A stretch of 40,770 bases of DNA from Clostridiales bacterium (GCA_902363045.1 CABIYX010000013.1:18694-59463); one strand, 5' to 3'; shown: positions 1 through 7,854, numbered from the stretch's first letter. Notes: a model not told the origin generated them from the letters alone. A program made the numbers and translations.

Positions 1-1440
1 GCTTCCGGATGGAGGACTTCTCCAGATCGCCGAAGATCTCGTCGCTGATAAAGTAGGCGAAGGCCTTGTCTTCATAGCCGGAGCCCAGGACGTCGGAGGT
101 GTACTTGTCATCCTCATCCCAGGCGTCGCCCTGCTCGTAGTCATCCTGGAGGTCATCCAGCAGATTGGAGACATTGCGCTCGGTGGCGGGCCTGCCGTTG
201 GTCAGCTCGTCCTCCTCATCGTCTCCACCGTCATCGGGATAGCGGGTAGTCATGTCAGAGAGGTCATCGAAATCGCACCAATAGCTCCATTCGATCTCTT
301 CATCCTCCACAGTTGCGTACTGCACCGTGTCATCGCTGGTATCGACCTGGAGGACCACGCCGTAGCGCTCCATATAGTCGTCATAGACCACGTCGCCCGC
401 CTTCAGGTCCTCGGGCTTCCGAACGGAGGAGTCCTCCAGATCGCCGAAGATCTCGTCGCTGATAAAGTAGGCGAAGGCCTTGTCCTCATAGCCGGAGCCC
501 AGGACGTCGGAGGTGTACTTGTCATCCTCATCCCAGGCGTCGCCCTGCTCGTAGTCATCCTGGAGGTCATCCAGCAGATTGGAGACGTTGCGCTCGGTGG
601 CGGGTTTTCCGTTGGTCAGCTCCTCGTCCCCGCGGCTGTTCTCCTCGTCTTCATCAGGGTAGCGGGTGGTCATATCCGTGATGTCATCGAAGTCACACCA
701 GCTGTCCCAGTCGATCTCGTCATTATCATCTACTGTGACATAGTCCACCGTCTCATTCTGGGCGTCCACAGACAGGACCAGACCGTACTTCTCCTCATAG
801 TCATCATAGATCAGGTCTCCCACCCGGAGATCCTTGGCTTTCCGGACGGAGGAGTCCTCCAGATCATCAAAGATCTTGTCGCTGAGGAAGTAGGCGAGGG
901 CCTTGTCCTCGTAGCCGGAGCCCAGAACGTCGGAGGTGTACTTGTCATCCTCATCCCAGGCGTCGCCCTGCTCATAGTCATCCTTGAGATCGTCCAGAAG
1001 GCGGGAGACATTGCGCTCGGTTGCATCGGCTCCGTTGGCCAGCTTGCCGCCGGAGGGCTTGGTGAGATAACGGGAGTATACAGTGTCCGAGCGGTCCAGA
1101 TCGTCCAGGGACTCGGAGCGGCTCCAGGAGATCCAGCCGTCCTCGTCACAGGAGGCATAGGTAAAGCGGTCCCCGTCCCGGGAGACCACAACGCCGTATG
1201 TGCTGCTGTTGTCCAGCTTCAGCAGGTCGCCCACCCGCAGATCCTCGGGGTCGTCCAGTTCATAGGAGGAGATGGCGCCGAATACCCGGTCGCTGAGCAT
1301 ATAGGCAAAGCCCGCCTCGCCGGAGCCGCGGCCCAGGACCTTGGAGGTGTAGACCCGGTTGGTGTTCCATTGGTCGAAGGAGGGGTATTCGGCCTCCAGC
1401 TCCCGCAGCAGATCGGAGACATTCTCCTCCGTGACGGCGG
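1..1440 (-). repeat. Intragenic tandem repeat of about 414-423 bp
   Basis: The coding sequence repeats with a period of 414 bp (copy starting near 2 against copy starting near 416) and 423 bp (416 against 842). The stretches 58-180 and 472-594 differ at only a few bases. A fourth, older copy lies at about 1245-1440. The period is a multiple of three, so unit gain or loss keeps the frame. Near-identity points to recent duplication or gene conversion. Confidence 0.9.
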
Positions 1441-2140
1441 AGTTGTCCGTCAGGCGGTTGGAGTTGTTGTAGGTGGGGGACAGGAGGGACTCCTGCTCCT
1501 CGAACAGGGAGCAGAGGACCACCGCAGCCTCCGCCCGGTTGGGGCTGTTTCCGCCGTTGAAGCGGCCTTGGTCATCGCCGCTGAGGAAGCCCTTGGCATA
1601 GGAGTAGAGCACCGCGTACTGGTAGTTGGAGGGGATCGAGGAAAAGTCCCGGATGCGGGCGCTGGAGTAGGCCAGAGAGGCGGCGGAGGGGGCCTCAAAG
1701 CCCTGATCCACGGCTACATGATACATGATCTGGGCCATGTCATAGCGGCTGATCTGGGCGTTGGCGACGGAGGCGCTCCAATCCCCGGCGGAGGCACGCT
1801 GCTGGGCGGCCTGAGTGCCCTTCAGGATGCCCGCGGAATAGGCCGCGTTGAGGGAGGGCCGCCACCAGTCGGCCGAGCTGCCCTGGGCGGAGACCTCGTC
1901 CTCGTAGAACATCCCGCAGATCATGGTGACAAAATGAGCGTTGGACAGCTTTTCCTCAGGGCCGTACCGGCCGTCGCCCAGGCCGGAGACCAGTCCGTTG
2001 GAGGCGGCCTTGGTGATGTGGGAATATCCCCAATATCTGGAAGGGACATCACTGAAGGTGACAGAGGCGGCGGAAGCCCCGGCCGTCAGGGTACACAGGC
2101 CAAGGGCCAGCGCGAGCGAGCGCCGCAAGCCTGATTTCAT
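1..2140 (-). CDS. SLH-domain surface protein with tandem NlpC/CHAP-like modules (3' end outside window)
   Basis: The reading frame is open from an ATG at 2140 to the window edge (713 codons, no stop), so the C-terminus is missing. A GGAGGAG site lies just upstream. Residues 1-25 form a signal peptide (basic start, LALALGLC core, ASA-A cleavage site). Three SLH-like segments follow at about 26-80, 85-150 and 155-215, the family that binds secondary cell-wall polymers and anchors proteins to the surface. From about residue 233 there are tandem modules of about 138-141 residues: one divergent copy, two nearly identical copies and the start of a fourth. Each has a pattern like FAYxLSDxxFG, then LRVGDL and YGVVxxxD, which I recall from cysteine-amidase (NlpC/CHAP-like) modules of clostridial surface proteins. 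The expected Cys and His appear replaced, so they may be binding pseudoenzymes. The fold call is inference; SLH and signal peptide are strong. Confidence 0.88.
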   Translation of the reverse strand, partial: MKSGLRRSLALALGLCTLTAGASAASVTFSDVPSRYWGYSHITKAASNGLVSGLGDGRYGPEEKLSNAHFVTMICGMFYEDEVSAQGSSADWWRPSLNAAYSAGILKGTQAAQQRASAGDWSASVANAQISRYDMAQIMYHVAVDQGFEAPSAASLAYSSARIRDFSSIPSNYQYAVLYSYAKGFLSGDDQGRFNGGNSPNRAEAAVVLCSLFEEQESLLSPTYNNSNRLTDNSAVTEENVSDLLRELEAEYPSFDQWNTNRVYTSKVLGRGSGEAGFAYMLSDRVFGAISSYELDDPEDLRVGDLLKLDNSSTYGVVVSRDGDRFTYASCDEDGWISWSRSESLDDLDRSDTVYSRYLTKPSGGKLANGADATERNVSRLLDDLKDDYEQGDAWDEDDKYTSDVLGSGYEDKALAYFLSDKIFDDLEDSSVRKAKDLRVGDLIYDDYEEKYGLVLSVDAQNETVDYVTVDDNDEIDWDSWCDFDDITDMTTRYPDEDEENSRGDEELTNGKPATERNVSNLLDDLQDDYEQGDAWDEDDKYTSDVLGSGYEDKAFAYFISDEIFGDLEDSSVRKPEDLKAGDVVYDDYMERYGVVLQVDTSDDTVQYATVEDEEIEWSYWCDFDDLSDMTTRYPDDGGDDEEDELTNGRPATERNVSNLLDDLQDDYEQGDAWDEDDKYTSDVLGSGYEDKAFAYFISDEIFGDLEKSSIRK

Positions 2141-2228
2141 ATCACAATCTCCTCCTTTTTATGAACACAGATGATGATGGACCGGGCTGACAGAAGGCGG
2201 AAAAGCCCTGCCAGCTGGAGTTTATTTT

Positions 2229-2257
2229 ATTTTACCTTGCTTTGTGATAAAAGTCAA
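2229..2257 (-). promoter_or_regulatory. Promoter of the SLH protein gene
   Basis: On the minus strand TTGACT (2257-2252) is separated by 17 bp from TAAAAT (2234-2229). The predicted start is near 2222, giving a leader of about 80 nt. Confidence 0.7.
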
Positions 2258-2310
2258 AACAGAACCAAAATTTTTATCATTTCTTAATGTTCGTATTCCA
2301 CGCAAGACAG

Positions 2311-2826
2311 AAAAAACCGCCCTGGGACCGTGGAGTCCCAGAGCGGGGAAGAGTTCCGGAGGCGCAGAAGGCCAAGCGACCGCCGCAGTCTCCGAAAGCG
2401 GCGGTATGAAGTTCTTTTTGCCTGGGCGTATATCGAAAAAAGCCGCCCTGGGACTGCGGAGTCCCAGAGCGGGGAAAAGTTGCGGAGGCGCAGAAGGTCA
2501 AGCGACCGCCGCAGTCTCCGAAAGCGGCGGTATGAAGTTCTTTTTGCCTGGGCGTATATCGAAAAAAGCCGCCCTGGGACCGTGGAGTCCCAGAGCGGAG
2601 GAAAAGCTCCGGAGGCGCAGAAGGTCAAGTGACCACCGCAGTTTCTGGAAGCGGCAGTATCAAGTTCTTTTTGCCTGGCGTGCATCGAAAAAAGCCGCCC
2701 TGGGACTGTGGAGTCCCAGAGCGGAGAAGAGTTGCAGAGGCGCAGAAGGTCAAGCGACCGCCGCAGTTTCCGGAAGCGGCAGTATCAAGTTCTTTTTGCC
2801 TACTTTTTCTTTCAAGAAAAAGTAGG
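2311..2826 (-). repeat. Four 126-bp direct repeats, each with an intrinsic terminator
   Basis: Units begin at 2317, 2443, 2569 and 2695, an exact 126-bp period. Read on the minus strand, each unit ends in a hairpin with arms CCGCxCTGGGAC / GTCCCAGxGCGG (2317-2346, 2443-2472, 2569-2598, 2695-2724) followed by a run of about six T: a textbook rho-independent terminator. A second hairpin per unit (ACCGCCGC / GCGGCGGT arms) is intact in units 1 and 2 and decayed in units 3 and 4. The array lies directly downstream of ybaB, so it probably ends the dnaX-ybaB transcript several times over. Because 126 is divisible by three, open frames run through it on both strands, but none has coding character. 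Confidence 0.9.
2799..2826. repeat. Perfect 13-bp-arm palindrome abutting the ybaB stop
   Basis: CCTACTTTTTCTT and its exact reverse complement are separated by two bases (TC). It touches the ybaB stop codon (2827-2829) and marks the upstream edge of the 126-bp array. It lacks a following T-run, so it is more likely a 3'-end stabilising hairpin or part of the repeat element than the main terminator. Confidence 0.85.
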
Positions 2827-3174
2827 TCAGAAGGGGAGACCGAGACCGCCGGTGAGCTTTTGCATGGTGGAGGCGGCGTCCCCCTCGGCGGCGCGCATGG
2901 CCTCGTTGACGGCGGCTACGATCAGATCCTCCAGCATCTCCACATCATCGGGATCCACCGCGTCGGGATCGATCTCCAGGGTCTTCAGCTCCCGCTTGCC
3001 GGAGACGGTGGCAGTGACCACGCCGCCGCCGGCGCTGGCCTCATAGGTCTTTTCCTCCAGCTCCTGCTGCATCCGCATCATGTCCTGCTGCATCTTCTGG
3101 GCCTGCTTGATCATGTTCATATTCATGCCGCCGCCCATGCCGCCCATACCGCGGCTTCCATATCCTTTTGCCAT
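2827..3174 (-). CDS. ybaB: YbaB/EbfC nucleoid-associated protein
   Basis: A 115-residue small DNA-binding protein of the YbaB/EbfC family, which forms dimers that bind DNA and is usually encoded between dnaX and recR. The ATG at 3174 follows a GGAAGGAG site. Residues 1-20 are rich in Gly and Met (GMGGMGGGMNMNM), an extension common in clostridial members. The core has the helix MIKQAQKMQQDMMRMQQELE and then the beta segment GGGVVTATVSGKRELKTLEI typical of the family. It begins 31 nt after the dnaX stop and is surely cotranscribed with it. recR does not follow; the stop codon runs straight into a palindrome and a terminator array. Confidence 0.95.
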   Translation of the reverse strand: MAKGYGSRGMGGMGGGMNMNMIKQAQKMQQDMMRMQQELEEKTYEASAGGGVVTATVSGKRELKTLEIDPDAVDPDDVEMLEDLIVAAVNEAMRAAEGDAASTMQKLTGGLGLPF

Positions 3175-3205
3175 AGTCGATTCTCCTTCCAATCCTTGAG
3201 GGATC

Positions 3206-4924
3206 TTATTGAATTTTAATATTGTCAAACTGTGCGCCAAAGGCCAGCAGATCATCCAGCGCATCCTTCGCGCCAGCCTGGGGCTGGGCCGCAGGCTCCT
3301 GGGCAGTGCTCTGGGAGGCGGGGGGCTGTCCCACCACCACAGACGCACGGGCCTCCGGCACGCCGAAGCAGGCGGAGGCCGCCTGGGACAGCACCTGGAG
3401 GATGGCGGGCTTGTTAAGCATGGCCCGGGTAAACTCCGTGTCTACCCAGAGAGTGAGGGCCCCATTCTTCCACACCCCTGCCACCTTGGCGGAATTGTTC
3501 AGGTAGGGGAGGACAGAGGGCGGCACCTTTCCCCGCAGTCCGGCCACGAAGGAGGGCCAGAAGGCGGAGTTTTCCGCCGTCTCCATCGGAGCAGAGCGGG
3601 GAGCGGCCGGGGCAGACGGAGGCGCGGTGCGCTCCGGCTGCGGTTCTGTCCAGGAGGGCTCCTCCTCCGGCTCAGGGGGCAGAGGGGGACGCTCCTCCTC
3701 CCAGGGCGGGGCGTCAGACACAGGGGCGGCCTGGGGCGCGGGAGCCGGGGCGGAGGGGACTGGGGTGGAGACAGGCACGCTGTTGGTCAGCTGCTCCTCC
3801 AGACGGGCCACCCGGGCGGCCAGCCCGGCAAAGGAGTCGTCCAGCCGCTCGTCACTGAGGCGGATCAGACACAGCTCCGCGTCGGTGCGGCGGTTGGCGC
3901 TCCGGGCCAGATCGGGGAGGGCGTTTTGCAGGACCTTCAGCATCTGGAGCAGCCGGGGCGCGGTGAGCTGCTCCCCCAGGGAGCGCATGGCCGCCTCGTC
4001 ATAACCGCCGGTGAGCAGGGCGGCCCCGCCCTGGGGCGCGGTCTTGCGGAGCAGCAGATCCCGGGCGAGGGAGGAGAGCTCCTCCAACACCGAGCCCACA
4101 TCCTTGCCGTTCCCGTACAGGCGGGCCAGGGCGTCCAGAGCCCCCGCCGTGTCGTGTCCGGCGATCAGCCCCATCAGTCTGGCGGTCTCCAGGTTGCCCG
4201 CCAGGCCCAGGGTGTCCAGAATATCCTGCTCGTCCACCCGCTGTCCGCTGCCGGCGCACTGGTCCAGCAGGGAGAGGGCGTCCCGCAGGCCGCCGTCAGC
4301 CAGGCGGGCCAGCAGGGCGGCGCCCTCGCGGGTCAGGTCGATCCCCTCCTGCTGGGCCACATAGCCAAGGCGCTGGGCGATCTGTCTGGGGAGGATCCGC
4401 TTGAAGGAAAACTGCTGGCACCGGGACTTGATGGTGGCCGGGACCTTGTGCAGCTCGGTGGTGGCAAGAATGAACATCAGGTGGGCGGGGGGCTCCTCCA
4501 GGATCTTCAGCAGGGCGTTGAAGGCGGGGGTGGACAGCATATGGACCTCATCCACGATGTACACACGCTTCCGCACGGCGGCGGGGGTGTACACCGCCTC
4601 GTCCCGCAGGGCGCGGACCTGGTCCACGCCGTTGTTGGAGGCGGCGTCCAGTTCCAGCACGTCCAGAATGGAGCCGTTTTCGATGCCCAGACAGGCGGGG
4701 CACCGGTTGCAGGGGTTGCCATCCACCGGAGCCTGGCAGTTTACCGCCCGGGACAGGATCTTGGCACAGGTGGTCTTGCCGGTGCCCCGGGTGCCAGTGA
4801 ACAGATAGGCGTGGGAGAGCCGGTCCCCCGCCACCTGCTGCTTGAGGGTGTCGGTAATGTGGCTCTGCCCCACCACGTCGTCAAAGGTGCGGGGCCGCCA
4901 CTTGCGGTATAGGGCCTGATACAT
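3206..4924 (-). CDS. dnaX: DNA polymerase III subunit gamma/tau
   Basis: A 572-residue clamp-loader ATPase subunit of the replicative polymerase. The ATG at 4924 starts MYQALYRKWRP, the invariant family N-terminus, with GAGGTGAA upstream; longer in-frame extensions would read into the leader. Walker A is GTRGTGKTT (44-52), the zinc-binding cysteines are C63, C72, C75 and C78, and DEVHM is the Walker B region near residue 125. The SRC sensor motif (IKSRCQQF) is present. About residues 365-490 form a Pro/Glu/Ala-rich linker, followed by a C-terminal tau-like domain. I see no obvious A-rich slippery site for a gamma frameshift, but did not test this systematically. It follows the SRP RNA, as in many Firmicutes. 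Confidence 0.97.
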   Translation of the reverse strand: MYQALYRKWRPRTFDDVVGQSHITDTLKQQVAGDRLSHAYLFTGTRGTGKTTCAKILSRAVNCQAPVDGNPCNRCPACLGIENGSILDVLELDAASNNGVDQVRALRDEAVYTPAAVRKRVYIVDEVHMLSTPAFNALLKILEEPPAHLMFILATTELHKVPATIKSRCQQFSFKRILPRQIAQRLGYVAQQEGIDLTREGAALLARLADGGLRDALSLLDQCAGSGQRVDEQDILDTLGLAGNLETARLMGLIAGHDTAGALDALARLYGNGKDVGSVLEELSSLARDLLLRKTAPQGGAALLTGGYDEAAMRSLGEQLTAPRLLQMLKVLQNALPDLARSANRRTDAELCLIRLSDERLDDSFAGLAARVARLEEQLTNSVPVSTPVPSAPAPAPQAAPVSDAPPWEEERPPLPPEPEEEPSWTEPQPERTAPPSAPAAPRSAPMETAENSAFWPSFVAGLRGKVPPSVLPYLNNSAKVAGVWKNGALTLWVDTEFTRAMLNKPAILQVLSQAASACFGVPEARASVVVGQPPASQSTAQEPAAQPQAGAKDALDDLLAFGAQFDNIKIQ

Positions 4925-4950
4925 GGACACGTTCACCTCGAAAGAAAGCT

Positions 4951-4992
4951 CCCGGCTCCCTCCGGCGCTCCGCCGGGCGGGAAGGGACCGGG
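4951..4992 (-). terminator. Hairpin between SRP RNA and dnaX (possible partial terminator)
   Basis: On the minus strand, CCCGG, CCCT and CGGCG pair with CGCCG, AGGG and CCGGG around a GAG loop, followed by AGCTTTCTTT. It could mature or partly terminate the SRP transcript before dnaX. The T-tract is interrupted, so read-through is likely. Confidence 0.5.
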
Positions 4993-5003
4993 ACAAAGAA
5001 ACA

Positions 5004-5320
5004 GACTTCGGCGGAAAGCAAGGCCGCACACCGGCCTTTGAAGCGTGCGGTATGCCCGTTACCTGAACAGCCGGCTCAAGGACAGTAACCCCGCGGCACA
5101 CGCGGCGGGCCGCTTAGTGCTGCTCGGTTCCCCGCCTGACACGGTTCACGGAGCCGCGTTGCGCGGGACCGGCCTATCATTACTGCTTATTCAGGTCAGA
5201 CGACACATCGCACGTCCGGGGACCGGGATTCATCCCTGCTTTAGCGGGTTGCAGGTACAGGGCACCGCTATCTCCCCAACTAGTGCGGCCTTGCTTCCCG
5301 CCGAAGCCGGAACAAGACTG
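5004..5320 (-). ncRNA. ffs: Signal recognition particle RNA, large Bacillus type
   Basis: The minus strand of this gap carries the conserved SRP RNA elements in order. The Alu-domain block, with GGTGCCCTGTACCTGCAA, lies at 5244-5277 and closely resembles the B. subtilis scRNA. The domain IV (Ffh-binding) hairpin lies at 5112-5140, with GTCAGG, the GGAA tetraloop region and GAGCAGCA. The two ends (5283-5306 and 5006-5029) form a 24-bp helix with a single G-U pair. Total length is about 300 nt, so it is the long form with an Alu domain rather than the short 4.5S type. It works with Ffh in cotranslational membrane targeting. The ends are approximate: 5' from promoter placement, 3' from the closing helix. 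Confidence 0.93.
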
Positions 5321-5326
5321 GCATAT

Positions 5327-5355
5327 ATTTTACTATACTTCCTTAAAATTAGCAA
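5327..5355 (-). promoter_or_regulatory. Promoter of SRP RNA (and dnaX-ybaB)
   Basis: TTGCTA (5355-5350), 17-bp spacer, TAAAAT (5332-5327) on the minus strand. The start is predicted near 5320, just before the closing helix of the SRP RNA. No other promoter for dnaX is evident. Confidence 0.75.
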
Positions 5356-5400
5356 CTTATTTTTTCGGCGGCGGCTGGAAAAACTTTAAGCGGACAGCCC

Positions 5401-5432
5401 TTTTCCACAAATGAGAATAAAAATGTGGAAAA
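5401..5432. repeat. 9-bp inverted repeat TTTTCCACA / TGTGGAAAA
   Basis: Two exact inverted copies (5401-5409 and 5424-5432) lie just upstream of the helicase promoter and about 46 bp beyond the SRP -35 box. Each differs by one base from the DnaA box TTATCCACA. It could be a regulatory site for the divergent promoters. Confidence 0.5.
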
Positions 5433-5437
5433 TGTTG

Positions 5438-5466
5438 TGGACATGAGGGGAAAAAGCCAGTATAAT
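5438..5466 (+). promoter_or_regulatory. Promoter of the DEAD-box helicase operon
   Basis: TGGACA (5438-5443), 17-bp spacer, TATAAT (5461-5466). The leader to the helicase ATG would be about 180 nt, GC-rich and able to fold, which is common for cold-induced helicase genes. Confidence 0.72.
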
Positions 5467-5653
5467 GCAACCTGTATAGCTATGCAGCCCACGCCGCCCG
5501 GAGCAGGGAGGCGGGGAGGCAGCGGGCGGGGGCCGGAAGGCCTTCGCCGGATTCGGGGCCGCGCCGGGGGAACGGCGTTCTTCACATCTCTGTGTCGGTT
5601 GGGAAGGCCTTGGATCACGCCGGATACAGAACAGAAAGAGAGGAAGAACATCG

Positions 5654-6832
5654 ATGGAGATCAACGGCGAGCTTGTCAACGAAGAGGTCCGGTACGCGGA
5701 CCTGGGCCTGTCCCAGGCCCTGATGCAGGCCATTGAGAAAAAGGGGTACGTCCAGGCGACCCCGGTTCAGGGGGGCGCGATCCCCTATTTTATGGAGTAC
5801 CGGGATGTGATCGCCAAGGCGCCCACCGGGACGGGGAAGACCTTTGCCTTCGGTATCCCCATGGTGGAGCACATCGATCCGGAGTCCAGCGACGTGCTGG
5901 GGCTGGTGCTGGCCCCCACCCGGGAACTGGCCATCCAGATCCGGGACGAGCTGCGGGACCTGTGCGCCTTCAAAGAGGGGGTGCGCTCCGTCTGCCTGTA
6001 CGGCGGACAGCCCATTGACAAGCAGATCACCCAGCTGAAGAAGCGGCCCCAGATCGTGGTAGCCACGCCGGGACGGCTGATGGACCATGTGAAGCGCCGC
6101 ACCCTCCGCCTGGACAAGGTGGAGACGGTGGTGCTGGACGAGGCCGACCGGATGCTGGACATGGGCTTTATCCGGGACGTGACCCGGATCCTGGACCTGA
6201 TGCCCCAGCGGCGCAACCTGGGCCTGTTTTCCGCCACCATCTCCCGGGAGGTCATGGACATCTCCTGGGTGTATCAGCGGGACCCGGTGGAGATCACCGT
6301 CCGGGCCGATGAGCAGAACAAGCCGGACATCACCCAGTACCGCCTGGATGTGGACCGGAACGAGAAGGTGGACACCATGGTCCGGCTGATGGAGATCGGC
6401 GGCTATGACCGGGTGATCGCCTTCTGCAACACGAAAAACATGACCGACCGCCTCTCCGGCCTGCTGCGGATGCGAAACATCTCCTGCGAGGCCATCCACG
6501 GCGACATCCAGCAGCGGGTGAGAGAAAAGACCCTCCAGAAATTCCGGGAGGGTAAGCTTCGGGTGCTGGCCGCCACCGACGTGGCCGCCCGGGGTCTGGA
6601 CATCGACGATGTGGACGCGGTGTTCAACTATGATGTTCCGGATGAGAACGAGTATTATATCCACCGCATCGGCCGCACCGGCCGGGCCCGCCGCCACGGG
6701 GTGGCCTATTCCCTGGTGTCCAGCATTACGGAGGGCATCCGGCTGGATGACATCCGGAAAAACACGGGCAACGAGATCCGGGCCGTAAAGCTGGATGAGT
6801 ATGGGGAGCTGACCGGCGCGGAGAAGCAGTGA
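5654..6832 (+). CDS. DEAD-box ATP-dependent RNA helicase
   Basis: A 392-residue RNA helicase of the DeaD/CshA/RhlE group that unwinds short RNA duplexes in ribosome assembly or RNA decay. AGAGAGGAAG precedes the ATG. The motifs occur in order: Q motif (TPVQ, about 37-40), motif I APTGTGKT (about 56-63), PTREL, TPGR, DEAD (about 162), SAT (about 194), then the second RecA domain with ARGLD and HRIGRTGR (about 337). The protein ends shortly after the helicase core, so it lacks the basic or RNA-binding tails of DeaD and DbpA and is a minimal form. Its stop overlaps the GTG start of the next gene. I give no gene symbol because short clostridial paralogues are not reliably separable. Confidence 0.95.
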   Translation: MEINGELVNEEVRYADLGLSQALMQAIEKKGYVQATPVQGGAIPYFMEYRDVIAKAPTGTGKTFAFGIPMVEHIDPESSDVLGLVLAPTRELAIQIRDELRDLCAFKEGVRSVCLYGGQPIDKQITQLKKRPQIVVATPGRLMDHVKRRTLRLDKVETVVLDEADRMLDMGFIRDVTRILDLMPQRRNLGLFSATISREVMDISWVYQRDPVEITVRADEQNKPDITQYRLDVDRNEKVDTMVRLMEIGGYDRVIAFCNTKNMTDRLSGLLRMRNISCEAIHGDIQQRVREKTLQKFREGKLRVLAATDVAARGLDIDDVDAVFNYDVPDENEYYIHRIGRTGRARRHGVAYSLVSSITEGIRLDDIRKNTGNEIRAVKLDEYGELTGAEKQ

Positions 6833-7431
6833 GGCCCGCCCGGGCCCGCCGCCGGCGCGGCTTTTGGCTGGACCTGTTCGCCTGCTTTCTGATCCCCGCC
6901 TATACCATGCTGTTTGCCGGGAGCGTGGAGTGGCTGGGCACCAACTTTTCGGTGATCGCCGTCACCGGCAAAGACCACTACTGGGGCTTTGTCTACTGGG
7001 GGGCGCTGGCGGGGGGATATTTTGCGGTCATGCTTACAAAGCTGGCCCTGATCCTGCCCCGGCTGTGGCAACGCAGCGCGGTCTGCCTGCTGGCGCTGCT
7101 GGCCTGCCTGGCCCTGGGCTATGCTTTGGCGATCCCCTATTTGCCGGACGATTTTCCGGGGTTTGCTTCCCTTCATGTGGTGCTGGCCGCAGGGGCCTGT
7201 GTGCTGCTGATGCTGGCCCTGCTGCTGGTGCTGCTCTCCCTGTACCGGGACAGCCCGGAAAATTACCGCCTCCTGCTGGTACGGTGGGGGCTGATCGTGG
7301 GAGGCTCCGGCCTGCTGTTCCTGCTGGCGGGGATGGTGTCCTCCGCGCTGGAGGTGTTCTTCACCATCACAGCGGCCCTGCTGACCCGGCGGATCTGGCT
7401 CACAGTTGGGGAACGACAGGAGAAATTTTAG
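6829..7431 (+). CDS. Predicted polytopic membrane protein
   Basis: A 200-residue protein beginning at a GTG that overlaps the helicase stop by 4 nt (GTGA), so it is probably translationally coupled. After a basic start (RPARARRRR) there are about five hydrophobic segments, near residues 12-32, 45-68, 80-103, 113-137 and 147-178. I do not recognise a specific family; the helix pattern resembles small DUF998-like membrane proteins, but no motif confirms it. The coupling suggests co-expression with the helicase, not necessarily a shared job. Confidence 0.8.
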   Translation: MRPARARRRRGFWLDLFACFLIPAYTMLFAGSVEWLGTNFSVIAVTGKDHYWGFVYWGALAGGYFAVMLTKLALILPRLWQRSAVCLLALLACLALGYALAIPYLPDDFPGFASLHVVLAAGACVLLMLALLLVLLSLYRDSPENYRLLLVRWGLIVGGSGLLFLLAGMVSSALEVFFTITAALLTRRIWLTVGERQEKF

Positions 7432-7538
7432 AAACTTTTAATTCTTTTCCTATGATTTTTTTACTCCCTTTGCGCTATGATGGTCCTGTTCAAAGAGTTT
7501 GCCCAGTGAAAGCGCTGGGAAAAAGGAGTGTGTCAGCT

Positions 7539-7754
7539 ATGGATAAAAAGAGACTGTACCGGACGGAGGGCCCCTTCAAGATGGTCTGCGGCGTGTGCGG
7601 CGGAATCGCGGAATATTTTGACATCGATCCCACTTTGGTCCGTTTGGGCTGGGCGGCGATCAGCCTGTTCACCGCCGTCTTCGGCGGTCTGATCCTCTAT
7701 GTGATCGCCGCGGTTGTGATCCCCACGAAAAGCAGCGTATATCCCGGCTGCTGA
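7539..7754 (+). CDS. PspC domain membrane protein
   Basis: A 71-residue protein with the PspC signature: LYRTEGPFKMVCGVCGGIAE, then YFDIDPTLVRLGW and a hydrophobic helix (ISLFTAVFGGLILYVIAAVV). PspC proteins are small inner-membrane partners in envelope-stress responses; single-domain versions in Firmicutes often have unknown partners. The ATG at 7539 follows AAAAGGAG at the right spacing; the frame stays open upstream, but nothing there looks coding. A TATGAT at 7476-7481 could be a -10 box, but I see no good -35. A terminator follows. Confidence 0.92.
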   Translation: MDKKRLYRTEGPFKMVCGVCGGIAEYFDIDPTLVRLGWAAISLFTAVFGGLILYVIAAVVIPTKSSVYPGC

Positions 7755-7777
7755 GACCGGACAGGACGTTTTGACTG

Positions 7778-7816
7778 GACAGGGCAAAAGGCGGCTGGGC
7801 CGCTTTTTGTCCTGTC
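7778..7816 (+). terminator. Intrinsic terminator after the PspC gene
   Basis: GACAGG and GGCGGC pair with GCCGC and CCTGTC around a TGG loop; the T-run lies inside the 3' arm. The complement could act for transcription from the right. Confidence 0.75.
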
Positions 7817-7854
7817 ATTTTAGATAGCATTCAAGAGGAGAGGAGCACTGTGCC

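Noticed and set aside
2244..2825. Open reading frames of 70-190 codons through the 126-bp repeats, on both strands
   Set aside because: They exist in several frames at once because the repeat length is a multiple of three; no ribosome site and no coding character, and the units carry terminators.
2317..2826. CRISPR array
   Set aside because: Repeats are 126 bp, contiguous and without unique spacers; no cas gene nearby.
3209..4912. 567-codon frame antisense to dnaX
   Set aside because: Low-complexity Gly/Gln/His/Leu translation typical of the antisense of GC-rich genes; dnaX is certain.
4925..5101. N-terminal extension of DnaX
   Set aside because: It reads into the SRP RNA 3' region; the family starts at MYQALYRKWRP.
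5401..5443. Replication origin based on DnaA-box-like 9-mers
   Set aside because: Only two imperfect boxes, no dnaA or dnaN nearby and no AT-rich unwinding region of proper size.
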